A stretch of 64,000 bases of DNA from NCBI GenBank assembly GCA_964619065.1, contig CAZUCC010000009.1, forward strand, positions 29,620-93,619, read 5' to 3'. A program made the translations under genes and the position numbers. The stretch is from JANXUC01 sp964619065 (lineage in GTDB: Bacteria; Acidobacteriota; Terriglobia; Terriglobales; Acidobacteriaceae). The notes under the pieces are model-generated. The model saw only the letters and a list, made by a program, of their open reading frames with translations, had not been told where the DNA came from and made no database searches. Within the stretch, counting starts at the first letter, position 1. Every line of letters begins with the position of its first letter. Positions 17,351 to 26,572 of the stretch are shown in pieces.

Positions 17351-17851
17351 ATGTCCACAGGCGTAACGCGCGAACAATTTCGTCAAGCAATGGGAAGCTT
17401 CGCCACCGGTGTGACGGTGATCACGGTGGCGGAAGCTGGAGGCGAAGTGCATGGCATGACGGCCAACGCCTTCACCTCGGTGTCGCTGGATCCGCTGCTG
17501 GTGTTGGTGTGCGTTGACCACCAGGCACGCACCCATGCCCACCTGCAACAGAAAAAACGTTTTGGCATCAACGTCCTCTCGGAGGATCAACGCGCCATCT
17601 CGGAGTTTTACGCGCACTCGACGGAGGTGCACCAGCGTGCGGAAGAGGCAGGCGCGCGCTTTGACCACACCGCCCACGGGACTCCCGTGCTGCGCGGCGC
17701 ACTCGCCTATTTGGAGTGCCATCTGCGCCATACGCAGGAGGCGGGTGATCACTCCATCTTTATCGCCGAAGTGGAAGAGGTCGTAGCTCGCGAAGGAAAT
17801 CCGCTTCTCTATTTTCGCGGGAAGTATAAGTCTGCGGGAGAAGACATCTGA
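17351..17851 (+). CDS. Flavin reductase-like FMN-binding protein
   Basis: The 166-residue product matches the short flavin reductase family (FMN-binding split barrel): EQFRQAMGSFATGVTVITV at the start, then HGMTANAFTSVSLDPLLVLV, and a later DHSIFIAEVEEV strand. These enzymes reduce FMN or FAD with NAD(P)H, often for a partner monooxygenase. No monooxygenase gene is adjacent, so the partner is unknown. Confidence 0.9.
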   Translation: MSTGVTREQFRQAMGSFATGVTVITVAEAGGEVHGMTANAFTSVSLDPLLVLVCVDHQARTHAHLQQKKRFGINVLSEDQRAISEFYAHSTEVHQRAEEAGARFDHTAHGTPVLRGALAYLECHLRHTQEAGDHSIFIAEVEEVVAREGNPLLYFRGKYKSAGEDI

Positions 17852-18253
17852 ACGGAGTGAGTAAAGGGGTCCTTCGCTGGCGCTCAGGATGACAACACAA
17901 GAGACTTGCACGAAAATCTAGGGATTTTCGCAGGCTGCGACAAGATCGCCCAACCCCCTGGCTATTTACTACAAAGTCAATTTAGCAAGGATCCTCCAGA
18001 GTTGGAAAACCTATGCAGGCCATACACAACCCTTCTCGGAAGGATCCTTACTTTCCCCTGCTGATGGCTAAGACGGATCAGGGAGACGTTTTACTAACAG
18101 GAAAAATAAATATTTTCGAAACTATTCCGGCGACTCTCGCTATTTTTATGCAGTGAAAAACCTTAGAGAAGAACTGTTGACGAAATATAAAACACACGCG
18201 TACCATAAAACAATTATTGGCCTTCCCTTGCGCCTGGCTTTACCAAGTTCGCT
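17852..18253. other. Intergenic region with repeat fragment and AT-rich promoter zone
   Basis: At 17865-17894 lies a copy of the GGGGTCCTTCGCT..GCTCAGGATGAC repeat, whose inverse is at 37764-37790. A small palindrome CGAAAATC-TAG-GGATTTTCG follows at about 17912-17931 and AAGGATCC occurs twice (near 17989 and 18040). The last 150 bases are markedly AT-rich compared with the rest of the window. No gene is seen. Confidence 0.6.
18177..18206 (+). promoter_or_regulatory. Possible sigma-70 promoter of the ECF sigma operon
   Basis: TTGACG (18177-18182) and TACCAT (18201-18206) with an 18-base spacer, about 48 bases before the sigma factor start. The -10 is a weak match. Confidence 0.35.
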
Positions 18254-18805
18254 ATGTGCTCAGAACGCGCTTTGAACCCGGCACAGATCTTGGGATTCGC
18301 TAAGGCTGACGCTCCCCGCAAAATTCCCCTGGAAGAAGTGGTGGTCGAGGCTTATGTCAGCGTGCGTCCGGCGCTGCTGGGATATTTGCACCAAATCGTT
18401 GGCTCTACAGGCGAGGCGGAAGATCTGGTGCAGATCACGTTCCTGAAGCTGTTCGACCAATTGCGCAACAACACGGAAATTCGGGAACTGCGTGGTTGGC
18501 TGTACAAGGTAGCGCACAACTTGGCCATCGATTCTCTGCGGACCCGGGGACGCGAGGAATCGACTTCGACGGAATGGTTGGACGAGCGGAGCATGCCGGG
18601 AGACTCCGCTGAGCAGAACATGATTCGCCGGCAGCAGGTGCGGCAGATTCTCGGAGCGCTCAATGAGCGTGAAAGGCACTGCCTGATGCTGAGGGCTGAG
18701 GGGTTGAGCTACAAGGAAATTGCCGTTGTGTTGGAAATCAGTGCCAAGTCCGTGAGCGTTTATCTGGCTCGCGGATTGAAGAAGATAGAGGGCCGAAGGT
18801 CATGA
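18254..18805 (+). CDS. ECF-type RNA polymerase sigma factor
   Basis: The 183-residue product has sigma region 2 (AEDLVQITFLKLFDQLRN, then LRGWLYKVAHNLAIDSLR) and region 4 (LNERERHCLMLRAEGLSYKE, a helix-turn-helix continuing through SVSVYLARGLKK). There is no region 1 or 3, which defines the ECF group. Its stop overlaps the next start as ATGA, and that gene encodes a zinc-finger anti-sigma factor, so the sigma factor is probably held inactive at the membrane until a signal arrives. Confidence 0.93.
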   Translation: MCSERALNPAQILGFAKADAPRKIPLEEVVVEAYVSVRPALLGYLHQIVGSTGEAEDLVQITFLKLFDQLRNNTEIRELRGWLYKVAHNLAIDSLRTRGREESTSTEWLDERSMPGDSAEQNMIRRQQVRQILGALNERERHCLMLRAEGLSYKEIAVVLEISAKSVSVYLARGLKKIEGRRS

Positions 18806-20679
18806 ACGAAACCCGCAAGCTGGGGTTGTCGAAGTTCGAGCATCTGGACGAGGCTGTTCTGCTTTCGTTTCTGGACGGTGAGCTGGCCGTTGCCGATCAG
18901 AAGCTCGCGGAAGAGCACCTGACTGCTTGCTGGACCTGCCGCGACCGGCAGAACCAGCTGCAGGGAACAATCCGCCAGTTCTTGAGCTTTCGCGACACGT
19001 TGCGGCCCGCAGACTTCACGCCAGAGCAAGCCCCAGTCGAGCAATTTCGTCAGCGGCTGGCCTGGCAAGCTCAGGAGCAAGACACATGCAGAACACTGTG
19101 GTCTGGAGTATGGGAAGGTTTGCGCGGGGCCGCTGGAATGATTGTTTCCCATCGGCAGGCTTCGCTCGCCATGGTGGTAGTGGTCGGCGTCCTGTTTGCT
19201 ACGTTCACGGACGTGCTGACGTCGGCTGCCTCTGCGGAAACGCTGCTGCGGCGCGCTGAAGGCTTTGAAAACGCGCACCCGGTCGAGCCCGGCACGGTGG
19301 GGCTGCTGTCGATCCGAGTGGAGCATGTTAACGCCAAACGCCAGACGCAAGATCTAGGGACAGTTGAATTTGCCAAAGACAACGGCGGCTCAGTGTATGC
19401 GATATCCCCGGCAGAAGATGCGGCACAAAAACAGGGTGCATTGATCCGCACCGCTGGCGGAACCGAGACGGCAAACACGTTTCCACAAGAAAGTGAGCTA
19501 CCGGTTTCCGTAGAGCGCTATTTGGAGGCACAGCATTCGCTTCCCGATGTTTCGATCACGGAATTCCGCAAATTGGTGGCGGGACGGCAGACCACCGAGG
19601 CTACCTCAAAGCGCGAGGGTGCGGCCTACGAGGTGGACTATCCTTTTGCGGCCAACCATGCTTCGGGAATCCGCGAAGCTCAACTCGTGATGGACGCAAA
19701 AACCTACGAACCGGAACGGATCAGCATTGTGACGGCGAGTGCCGATGAGTACCGGTTCACGCGAATGGCGAGCTCAGAGACGCCGCGCACTACGGAATGG
19801 GCAGGGATTTTCGATACACCCACCTTGATACCCTCACGCCTGCGAAGTGCGCAGACCGTGACCAATCTGACGAAAGCGTCCCCGCTGACCTACGCTGCCT
19901 CGCTTGCCACTGAGCAAGAGGTCTCGGTAGCCGCTGCTCTGCACAAGCTGGATGCCTGTTTGGGTGAGGAAGTTTACATCTATCCGATGTCTGACGGAAC
20001 GCTCCTCGTGCAAGGGTTGGTCGACCGCACCGAACGCCGGGATGCAATCCGAGGCGCGCTCCGCAGCCTCCCTTTCCCGGTAAGCGTGCAGCTCTATACT
20101 CCGAAAGACCTCGGGGCAGCGACGCTCTATCCACCACCCGATAGGATCGTGGCGGTCAGTATTCCGGGTAGCCCAAGTGCAAGAATTACCGTCGCCGACG
20201 CTTCCAATCAAGAGATCCCTCTCTACAACGAAATCTCCCGCCATGTGGCCAAACCGGGGATTTCGGAGGAAGAGCTCCACCAACGGGTCGCTTCGTTCTC
20301 GAATGAAGCGGTAACGCTTTCCCGGCAGACACTCTTGCATGCCTGGGCTTTGCGGCGCCTGGAGAATGAATTCGCTGAACACCGTGTGGCGCAGCTCCCC
20401 GCTCCGGCACAACAACAAGCGGCGCGTCTGCGGGAAGAACATCGTCATGCGATTGCTAGCCTGACACGACGGCAGGCCGAGCTGCTTTCTTCCCTCATCG
20501 GACGTCCGATGGAAGTGCCCTCCTCAGTGGAAGCCCCCCCAGACAGCGCAGAGTTGCTGCGGTTGGCCCAACGGCAGCACCTCCTGATGCGGCGCCTGTT
20601 TGCCATGTCCGAGCCGGTCGAAGACACCCAAGCCAGCCTGAACGAGCTATTTTCGGCTCTCCGCCAAATCAGCCGCTAG
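18802..20679 (+). CDS. Membrane anti-sigma factor with zf-HC2 domain and large outer domain
   Basis: The N-terminus carries the zinc-binding anti-sigma motif with H39, C43 and C46 (EEHLTACWTCR). One membrane helix lies at about 119-137 (QASLAMVVVVGVLFATFTDV). The remaining 490 residues would be outside the cytoplasm: a beta-rich part (about 140-350) and then a helical part rich in Arg and Gln (to 625). Most anti-sigma factors are under 300 residues, so the outer domain is unusually large and may sense a signal. Coupled to the sigma gene by a 4-base overlap and followed after 31 bases by a TonB-dependent receptor gene. Confidence 0.85.
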   Translation: MNETRKLGLSKFEHLDEAVLLSFLDGELAVADQKLAEEHLTACWTCRDRQNQLQGTIRQFLSFRDTLRPADFTPEQAPVEQFRQRLAWQAQEQDTCRTLWSGVWEGLRGAAGMIVSHRQASLAMVVVVGVLFATFTDVLTSAASAETLLRRAEGFENAHPVEPGTVGLLSIRVEHVNAKRQTQDLGTVEFAKDNGGSVYAISPAEDAAQKQGALIRTAGGTETANTFPQESELPVSVERYLEAQHSLPDVSITEFRKLVAGRQTTEATSKREGAAYEVDYPFAANHASGIREAQLVMDAKTYEPERISIVTASADEYRFTRMASSETPRTTEWAGIFDTPTLIPSRLRSAQTVTNLTKASPLTYAASLATEQEVSVAAALHKLDACLGEEVYIYPMSDGTLLVQGLVDRTERRDAIRGALRSLPFPVSVQLYTPKDLGAATLYPPPDRIVAVSIPGSPSARITVADASNQEIPLYNEISRHVAKPGISEEELHQRVASFSNEAVTLSRQTLLHAWALRRLENEFAEHRVAQLPAPAQQQAARLREEHRHAIASLTRRQAELLSSLIGRPMEVPSSVEAPPDSAELLRLAQRQHLLMRRLFAMSEPVEDTQASLNELFSALRQISR

Positions 20680-20710
20680 ACACGGTTTCGGCGGTCTACA
20701 ATACTGAACA

Positions 20711-23700
20711 GTGAAGCCCTGTCTTTTTTGTTGGATACTGGTTTTTGCAGTTCCGGCCGCCATGGCCCAAAGGGCCAGTCTTCGAGGCACCGTCAGTGAC
20801 TCGACAGGCGGAGTATTGCCAGGCGTCAATATCATTGCGCTCAATGTCGATCAAGGTCTGAAGCGCGAGGCCTGGACGGACCAATCCGGATCGTTCTCCA
20901 TCCCGTTACTCCAGCCGGGCAATTACGTGGTCTCCGCCGAAAAGCAAGGGTTCGCCATCCTCGAAGTCACCGATCTGCTGCTCCACGTCGGTGATGCCCG
21001 CACTCTGCAATTAGTCCTGCCAGTCGCTAAAGTGCGCATCCAGATTCGGGTCAATGACCGCACTGGTGGAGTCGAGACCGTGAATCCGACGCTGGGGCAA
21101 GTGGTGACTGGGAATGTGATTCGCGATGCGCCGCTCGAGGACCGCACCGTGCTGGATCTCGCGCTGCTACAGCCCGGCGTGCTCCCCGTGAACGCCGACG
21201 CAGCGGGCATCACCGGGTTCAGCATCACCGGCAACCGGGAGGATTCTGTCACCTTTCTCCTCGACGGCGCTCACAATAACAATTTGCTGACCAACGCCGT
21301 GACCTATGCTCCCAACCCGGACACAATCTCTGAATTTCGTGTTCTTACCAGTAATTACACTGCGGACTACGGACGCAATGGCGGTGGCATTATCACTCTC
21401 GTTACGAAGTCGGGCACGAATTCTGTGCACGGCACCGCCTTTGAGTTTCTGCGCAATGAAGTTTTGAACGCCAATACGTTCTTCAACAAGAACAATGGTC
21501 AGCCGCGTCCCGTTCTGAAGCGTAATCAGTTCGGAGGAACGTTAGGTGGGCCCCTCGCTTTGCCTTTCAAGGCGCGTGAGGAACACCGCGCCTTCTTCTT
21601 TGTGAGCTATCAGGGTACGCGCCAAACACAGGACATTTCTTCTGGTGGAACAACATTTACGCCCGAGGAGATCCAAGGTGACTTTTCCCATGCTCAAAAA
21701 GCGGCTTGCCCGCAACCCAGTATGGATGGCTGCCCAGATCAAGGCGTCGTCAATTTCCTGGAAGCAAGCCCATTCTTTTTGCCCCCCGGTAAGACATCCG
21801 CTGATGCTGTCATTGACCCCTCGAAATTTAATACTGTGGCCAAAAACTACATTCAGGCCGGCCTGATTCCGGCGGCAGCGTCAGGACAGGTGGTGGCCCC
21901 AGAGCACTTGCAGACGGACAGTAACGAGCTGACGGCGAGATTCGATCTTGAGCTCAGTTCAAAAGACCGGGTCTCCTTAACTCTGGGAGAAAATCGCACT
22001 CGTTTCGTCGATCCTTTCCCTTTTGCGGATGTACCCGGCTACCCCACGGAGTCCAAGGTCACAAGCGGATTTGCAAACGGATCCTATGTGCGCATGTTTT
22101 CCCCGACGCTACTGAATGAGCTTCGCCTTGGTGTTCAGCGCAGCTTATCCGACAATGAAAATCCGCTGACTCATCTGCCCCGCCCCCAGGATTTGGGCAT
22201 GTTGGGGGTTACGCCAGACCGTCCGACCGGACCGCCAGCATTGTCTTTCGACTCAGGTTTGGCCGTGGGGTTCAGTCTGCAGGGCCCGTCCCAGCTTGTG
22301 GACAACACGTTTTCGGTGGGGGATACGTTGACCTGGACGCGGTCGCGGCACACATGGAAGCTGGGCGGGGGCATTTCCGCTTACCAAAACAACACGGCCT
22401 TTGCCTTCTTGGTGGATGGCCTTTATACGTTCACCAGCGACGGTTCCGGAGCCGTAAGCACGGGCAACGATCTGGCAAACTTTCTCGTGGGTTTGCCCAC
22501 GGCTTATCAACAAGGGCCCGACGCGCACTCGAATATTCGCAACAAAGCAACGAACGCCTTTCTTTTGGATGAGTGGCGCATACTCCCACATTTGGTACTG
22601 ACCCTGGGGCTGCGCTACGAGTACAGCACGCCGAAGAGCGACACCTCCGGTCGGACGTTCTCCATTATTCCAGGACAGCGGTCGCAAGTGTTTCCCAAGG
22701 CGCCGGTGGGCCTGGTGTTCCCCGGCGATCCGGGCGCACCGCGTGGGGTCAACTTTCCCGATAAGAAGGACTTTGCTCCACGCTTTGGCTTCGCCTGGGA
22801 TATTACTGGCAAGGGAAAAACGAGCCTGCGCGGTGGTGCGGGCGTTTTCTACAACATTGTGAAGGCGGACGACAACCTGCAGTTCAACGGACAGCCGCCG
22901 TTTTACTCATCCGCTGGTATCGAAAGCTTTCCAGATCCGCCCACGCCCCTTACGTCGGAAGTGAACTACCTGGCTCAGCCCTTTGCCGCGACGGGCAGAA
23001 TCAACCCCTTCCCGTCGAAACCTCCCTCCAGCAACATCGACTTCAAAGCCGCTGGCTTTCTCCCTTTTGGATCATCGGGGAGTATTTTTGTCGTCGATCC
23101 GCACCTGCGCACGCCTTACATCTATCAATACAATTTGAGCTTGCAACACGACCTGGGTTCGAATACCGTGCTCGAGCTCAGTTACGCTGGGAGCAGCTCG
23201 CGCAAGCTCACAACACTCGTCGACGTGAATCCGTTCCAGCTTGGAAGCTACGACCGGGTACTGAACACCTTCCCCGGCAACAGCAGCTGCTCTGTTGCAG
23301 ATTCCGAAAAATGCTCTTTTGGGCAGATTCTGGAATACGCCAATGCCAGCAGCGCACAGTTCCACAGCCTGGAGGCAAGCCTACGAAAAGAGGTTTCCCA
23401 CAACCGCTGGTTCGGGGACTCTTATTTCACGCTTGCGTACACCTATTCTCACAACATCGACAACGCCTCGGGATCCAGTTTCCTCGACAACCGTAATACG
23501 ATTGTTCCCTCCTACAACCATGATCGATTCCGCGCGTCCTCCGATTTTGATTTGCGTCATCGCCTTGTTTTCAGTGGCGGCTGGAAGCTGCCCTTCGGAG
23601 AAGTTTGGTCTTCAGCCCCCAAACGGTTGACCCACGGGTGGCGTGTTTTTCCACTCATAAAATGGAGAACAGGGTTTCCCATCGATGTATTCGCCAACCT

Positions 23701-24163
23701 GGCGGCTGCTAACAACTTCGCCAGTCCGGGTCCGTCCGCTGCTGGAGATATCGAACTCGTACACGCCAACCTTATCGCGCCACTCCGGATTTTGGATCCC
23801 CGGCAACTTCAGACCTTGGACGGAGTCACAGGACACTTTTTGTTCGACCCGGCCAGCTTTACTGCAACTTTTCCGCCGGACGTACAGACCGTCTCCGATC
23901 CGGGTTCGCGCACCTACGGCAATCTTCCACGCAATTTCTTCCGCGGTACGGGCAGCATACGAGCGGATATGGCAATCGCAAAAGAAACCGCTCTGTGGGG
24001 GGAACACTTGAATGGAGAGTTTCGAGCGGACTTCTTTAATCTGTTGAATCACACAAATTTCGCTGACCCCTATACAAACATCAACAACCCGGACTTTTTC
24101 GGACAAACACTCTTCGCCGGCGATCCCCGTGTTGTGCAGCTCTCGATGCGCCTGACTTTCTAG
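20711..24163 (+). CDS. Oar-like TonB-dependent receptor with carboxypeptidase-regulatory domain
   Basis: GTG start with a signal peptide (to about residue 20, AAMAQ). Residues 22-105 form a carboxypeptidase-regulatory-like beta sandwich (RGTVSDSTGGVLPGVNI), then a plug region (GFSITGNREDSVTFLLDG, TADYGRNGGGIITLVTKSGT) and a long outer-membrane barrel ending VQLSMRLTF with terminal Phe. At 1150 residues it fits the large Oar/Cna-type receptors abundant in Acidobacteriota, thought to import large or oligomeric substrates. There is no FecA-type signalling domain visible at the N-terminus. Its place behind a sigma/anti-sigma pair suggests shared regulation. Confidence 0.92.
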   Translation: MKPCLFCWILVFAVPAAMAQRASLRGTVSDSTGGVLPGVNIIALNVDQGLKREAWTDQSGSFSIPLLQPGNYVVSAEKQGFAILEVTDLLLHVGDARTLQLVLPVAKVRIQIRVNDRTGGVETVNPTLGQVVTGNVIRDAPLEDRTVLDLALLQPGVLPVNADAAGITGFSITGNREDSVTFLLDGAHNNNLLTNAVTYAPNPDTISEFRVLTSNYTADYGRNGGGIITLVTKSGTNSVHGTAFEFLRNEVLNANTFFNKNNGQPRPVLKRNQFGGTLGGPLALPFKAREEHRAFFFVSYQGTRQTQDISSGGTTFTPEEIQGDFSHAQKAACPQPSMDGCPDQGVVNFLEASPFFLPPGKTSADAVIDPSKFNTVAKNYIQAGLIPAAASGQVVAPEHLQTDSNELTARFDLELSSKDRVSLTLGENRTRFVDPFPFADVPGYPTESKVTSGFANGSYVRMFSPTLLNELRLGVQRSLSDNENPLTHLPRPQDLGMLGVTPDRPTGPPALSFDSGLAVGFSLQGPSQLVDNTFSVGDTLTWTRSRHTWKLGGGISAYQNNTAFAFLVDGLYTFTSDGSGAVSTGNDLANFLVGLPTAYQQGPDAHSNIRNKATNAFLLDEWRILPHLVLTLGLRYEYSTPKSDTSGRTFSIIPGQRSQVFPKAPVGLVFPGDPGAPRGVNFPDKKDFAPRFGFAWDITGKGKTSLRGGAGVFYNIVKADDNLQFNGQPPFYSSAGIESFPDPPTPLTSEVNYLAQPFAATGRINPFPSKPPSSNIDFKAAGFLPFGSSGSIFVVDPHLRTPYIYQYNLSLQHDLGSNTVLELSYAGSSSRKLTTLVDVNPFQLGSYDRVLNTFPGNSSCSVADSEKCSFGQILEYANASSAQFHSLEASLRKEVSHNRWFGDSYFTLAYTYSHNIDNASGSSFLDNRNTIVPSYNHDRFRASSDFDLRHRLVFSGGWKLPFGEVWSSAPKRLTHGWRVFPLIKWRTGFPIDVFANLAAANNFASPGPSAAGDIELVHANLIAPLRILDPRQLQTLDGVTGHFLFDPASFTATFPPDVQTVSDPGSRTYGNLPRNFFRGTGSIRADMAIAKETALWGEHLNGEFRADFFNLLNHTNFADPYTNINNPDFFGQTLFAGDPRVVQLSMRLTF

Positions 24164-24201
24164 AGCAAGTTTCCGGGTTTGGGAAGCAACAAAAGGGAAG
24201 G

Positions 24202-24220
24202 GCACGGCTTTCAGCCGTGC
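24202..24220. terminator. Hairpin between convergent genes, terminator- or repeat-like
   Basis: GCACGGCT-TTC-AGCCGTGC forms an 8-bp stem. It lies between the convergent TonB receptor and ddl genes. No T-run follows, and a similar GCACGGCTTTC occurs near 54770, so it may be a repeat unit that also stops transcription. Confidence 0.45.
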
Positions 24221-24252
24221 CGCAAACGTGCTCAGAAAAAATGCCCTAACGC

Positions 24253-25455
24253 CTATTCACGACTGTAGCGATTCTTCTTCTTGTCTTTGTGCCGCTCGAT
24301 CCCCAACTCAATAAGCCGATCGATCAACTCTGGATAATTCAGCCCCGACGCCACCCATAGTTTCGGATACATGCTAATCGCAGTGAATCCAGGCATCGTA
24401 TTGATTTCGTTCACATAGAACTTCTGGCGCACCGGGTCCATCAGGAAATCGACGCGCGCCAGCCCCGAACAATCCACCGCCTGAAACGCAGCGATTGCCA
24501 ATCGCTGGACTTGCTTCGTTTGTGTCTTGGTCAGCTTAGCGGGAATAATGAGCTGCGAACCTTCGTCCAGGTATTTTGCTTTGTAGTCGTAGAACTCTGT
24601 GGCGGGAACGATTTCTCCCGGGATCGAAGCGGTTGGTTTATCGTTGCCTAGCACCGAACACTCAATTTCACGCGCCTTGCGCTTCTTCCCTCCCACACCC
24701 TGCTCGATGACGATCTTGCGATCATAGCGCGCCGCCTCATGCATGGCCGCTGCAAGTTCGCCTCGATTGCGAACCTTCGAAATACCCACCGAAGATCCTA
24801 GATTTGCGGGCTTCACGAAAACTGGATACTGCAGTTTGTTCTCGATCAGGCGCCGCGCTTTTGCAGGAGCTGATTCCCAGTCGCCGCGCAGGATGGTGAC
24901 ATGCTTCACCAGCGGCAGTCCCGCTGCACGGAAAAGTTCCTTCATAATGTGCTTGTCCATGCCGCAGGCGGAGCCGAGAACGCCTGCGCCAACGTAGGCA
25001 ATGTCGGCGAGTTCCAGCAAGCCTTGAATCGTGCCATCCTCTCCGAACGTGCCATGGAGAACAGGAAAGATGACATCCACCTGAATGCTGTGGTCAGTCC
25101 ATCGGCGCGACATTTCACCTGCGCCGGTCTGGAACAGGCTCATAGATCCAGCCGCACTTCGAGCTGGAACCGGAGGAATCACAATGGCAGATCCCTGCTC
25201 CAGAATAGCGGCTGAGGGCGTTGCCTCAGGGTCGCCCGCGCGCAACGAGCGCTCTTCATGCTTTCCTTGCAACAGCGCCTCCGCGTGCCCGGCTGTGACC
25301 CAGAGGCCGTCCTTGGTGATGCCAATGGGAACGACCTCGTACTTGTCTTTATCGATGGCGTTGAGGACGGAGGCGGCAGAAAGCAGCGAGATTTCATGCT
25401 CGCCAGATCGGCCGCCAAACAAAACGCCGACGCGGAGTTTCTTATTTTTCCCCAA
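24253..25455 (-). CDS. ddl: D-alanine--D-alanine ligase
   Basis: Ddl joins two D-alanines for peptidoglycan synthesis. The 400-residue product has the first-domain signature GVLFGGRSGEHEISLLSA, an ATP-grasp core (FVKPANLGSSVGISKV), the acidic metal site in FYVNEINTMPGFT, and SCSGLARVDFLMD-like sequence (DCSGLARVDF). The length is somewhat above the common 310-370, due to an insertion at about 75-110 and a basic C-terminal tail. It is alone here, not in a mur cluster. Confidence 0.94.
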   Translation of the reverse strand: MGKNKKLRVGVLFGGRSGEHEISLLSAASVLNAIDKDKYEVVPIGITKDGLWVTAGHAEALLQGKHEERSLRAGDPEATPSAAILEQGSAIVIPPVPARSAAGSMSLFQTGAGEMSRRWTDHSIQVDVIFPVLHGTFGEDGTIQGLLELADIAYVGAGVLGSACGMDKHIMKELFRAAGLPLVKHVTILRGDWESAPAKARRLIENKLQYPVFVKPANLGSSVGISKVRNRGELAAAMHEAARYDRKIVIEQGVGGKKRKAREIECSVLGNDKPTASIPGEIVPATEFYDYKAKYLDEGSQLIIPAKLTKTQTKQVQRLAIAAFQAVDCSGLARVDFLMDPVRQKFYVNEINTMPGFTAISMYPKLWVASGLNYPELIDRLIELGIERHKDKKKNRYSRE

Positions 25456-25507
25456 AAATCCCGCTCCAGGAAGTTTTATAAAAATGAATTCTTAAAACCT
25501 TCTCACT

Positions 25508-25543
25508 TGTCATTCCGAGGGTTTTAGCCCTGAGGAATCTGCT
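25508..25543. repeat. Dispersed repeat unit (TTGTCATTCCGAG...GAGGAATCTGCT)
   Basis: A unit of the same family as the middle and inner arms at 13632-13724; here the two arms enclose GGGTTTTAGCCC. It lies between arginase and ddl genes. Nothing else is seen in this gap. Confidence 0.7.
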
Positions 25544-25597
25544 ATTTCCCTGGGTTCAGCACCCCATAAATCTTCGCGATGTTCCTGCCATCAGCCT

Positions 25598-26560
25598 CTA
25601 TAGAATCTTCTTTCCAAATGCGGAAAGCGTCAGCTCCACCGCCAGGTCCGCCGTGCGGTTCTTCTCATCCAATACCGGATTAATTTCCACGATCTCAAAA
25701 CTCAACATGCCGCCGTGGTCCGCGAGAATTTCCATGGCCAGATGCGCCTCACGGTAGGTAGCGCCGCCGCGTACTGGTGTGCCCACACCCGGCGCATCTT
25801 CCGGATCAACCCAGTCCATATCCAGCGACACGTGAAAACCCGCCGTGCCCTTGCTTACAATCCATAAAGCCTCTTCCATGAGAGGACGGATCCCGCGTTC
25901 GTCGATATCCCGCATCGTGAAAACATGAATACCTGAGCGGCGAATATTCTCGCTTTCGGCGGCGTCAATGTCGCGCACGCCGAAGAGCACGCAGTTCCCC
26001 GGTTTCACCTTGGGCGAAAAATCATAAATATTTCCCAGGTCGACGGGACCCAAGCCCACCAGCGCTGCCAAAGGCATACCGTGGACATTGCCGCTTGGCG
26101 ATGTGCCCGGAGTGTTGATGTCGCTGTGCGCGTCCAGCCAAATCAGACCGACCTTCTCACTCTGGCGGCGATAAAATTCCGCCACGCCAGAGACCGTCCC
26201 TGCCGCGACCGAGTGGTCGCCGCCGAGGACAAGCGGAATCTTGCCGGCTTCCAAGGCTTTGACGACAAGTTCCGCGCTCTTGCCGCAGGTAGCCGCAATC
26301 TCTTTCAGATATTTCGCGGCGGGATCGCCTTCTTTCTTGAGCTCCGGCATGGCGACGGCGACATTTCCGCCATCTTCCACCGTGTGGCCCAGAGCTTCCA
26401 GGCGCGCTTCCAGACCCGCGACGCGAACGGCCGAAGGCCCCATATCGACGCCGCGGCGGGATTGCCCGAGGTCGAGCGGTACACCGATCACATGAATTTT
26501 CTTGGGCCCAAACGACGCGGGAAGCTCTCTGCTTGTTGCCAAAGTTGTCTCGTCTGCCAT
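25598..26560 (-). CDS. rocF: Arginase (ureohydrolase family)
   Basis: Arginase splits arginine into ornithine and urea with two manganese ions. The metal motifs are complete and in order: GGDHSVAAGTVSG, DAHSDINTP and SLDMDWVDPEDAPGVGTPV. The length of about 320 residues is normal. The ATG at 26560 has GGTGGGGG just upstream and is preferred to GTG at 26569. It begins 12 bases after asnS, on the same strand, so the two are probably co-transcribed. Agmatinase or formiminoglutamase activity cannot be fully excluded. Confidence 0.9.
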   Translation of the reverse strand: MADETTLATSRELPASFGPKKIHVIGVPLDLGQSRRGVDMGPSAVRVAGLEARLEALGHTVEDGGNVAVAMPELKKEGDPAAKYLKEIAATCGKSAELVVKALEAGKIPLVLGGDHSVAAGTVSGVAEFYRRQSEKVGLIWLDAHSDINTPGTSPSGNVHGMPLAALVGLGPVDLGNIYDFSPKVKPGNCVLFGVRDIDAAESENIRRSGIHVFTMRDIDERGIRPLMEEALWIVSKGTAGFHVSLDMDWVDPEDAPGVGTPVRGGATYREAHLAMEILADHGGMLSFEIVEINPVLDEKNRTADLAVELTLSAFGKKIL

Positions 26561-26572
26561 GTCCCCCACCTC

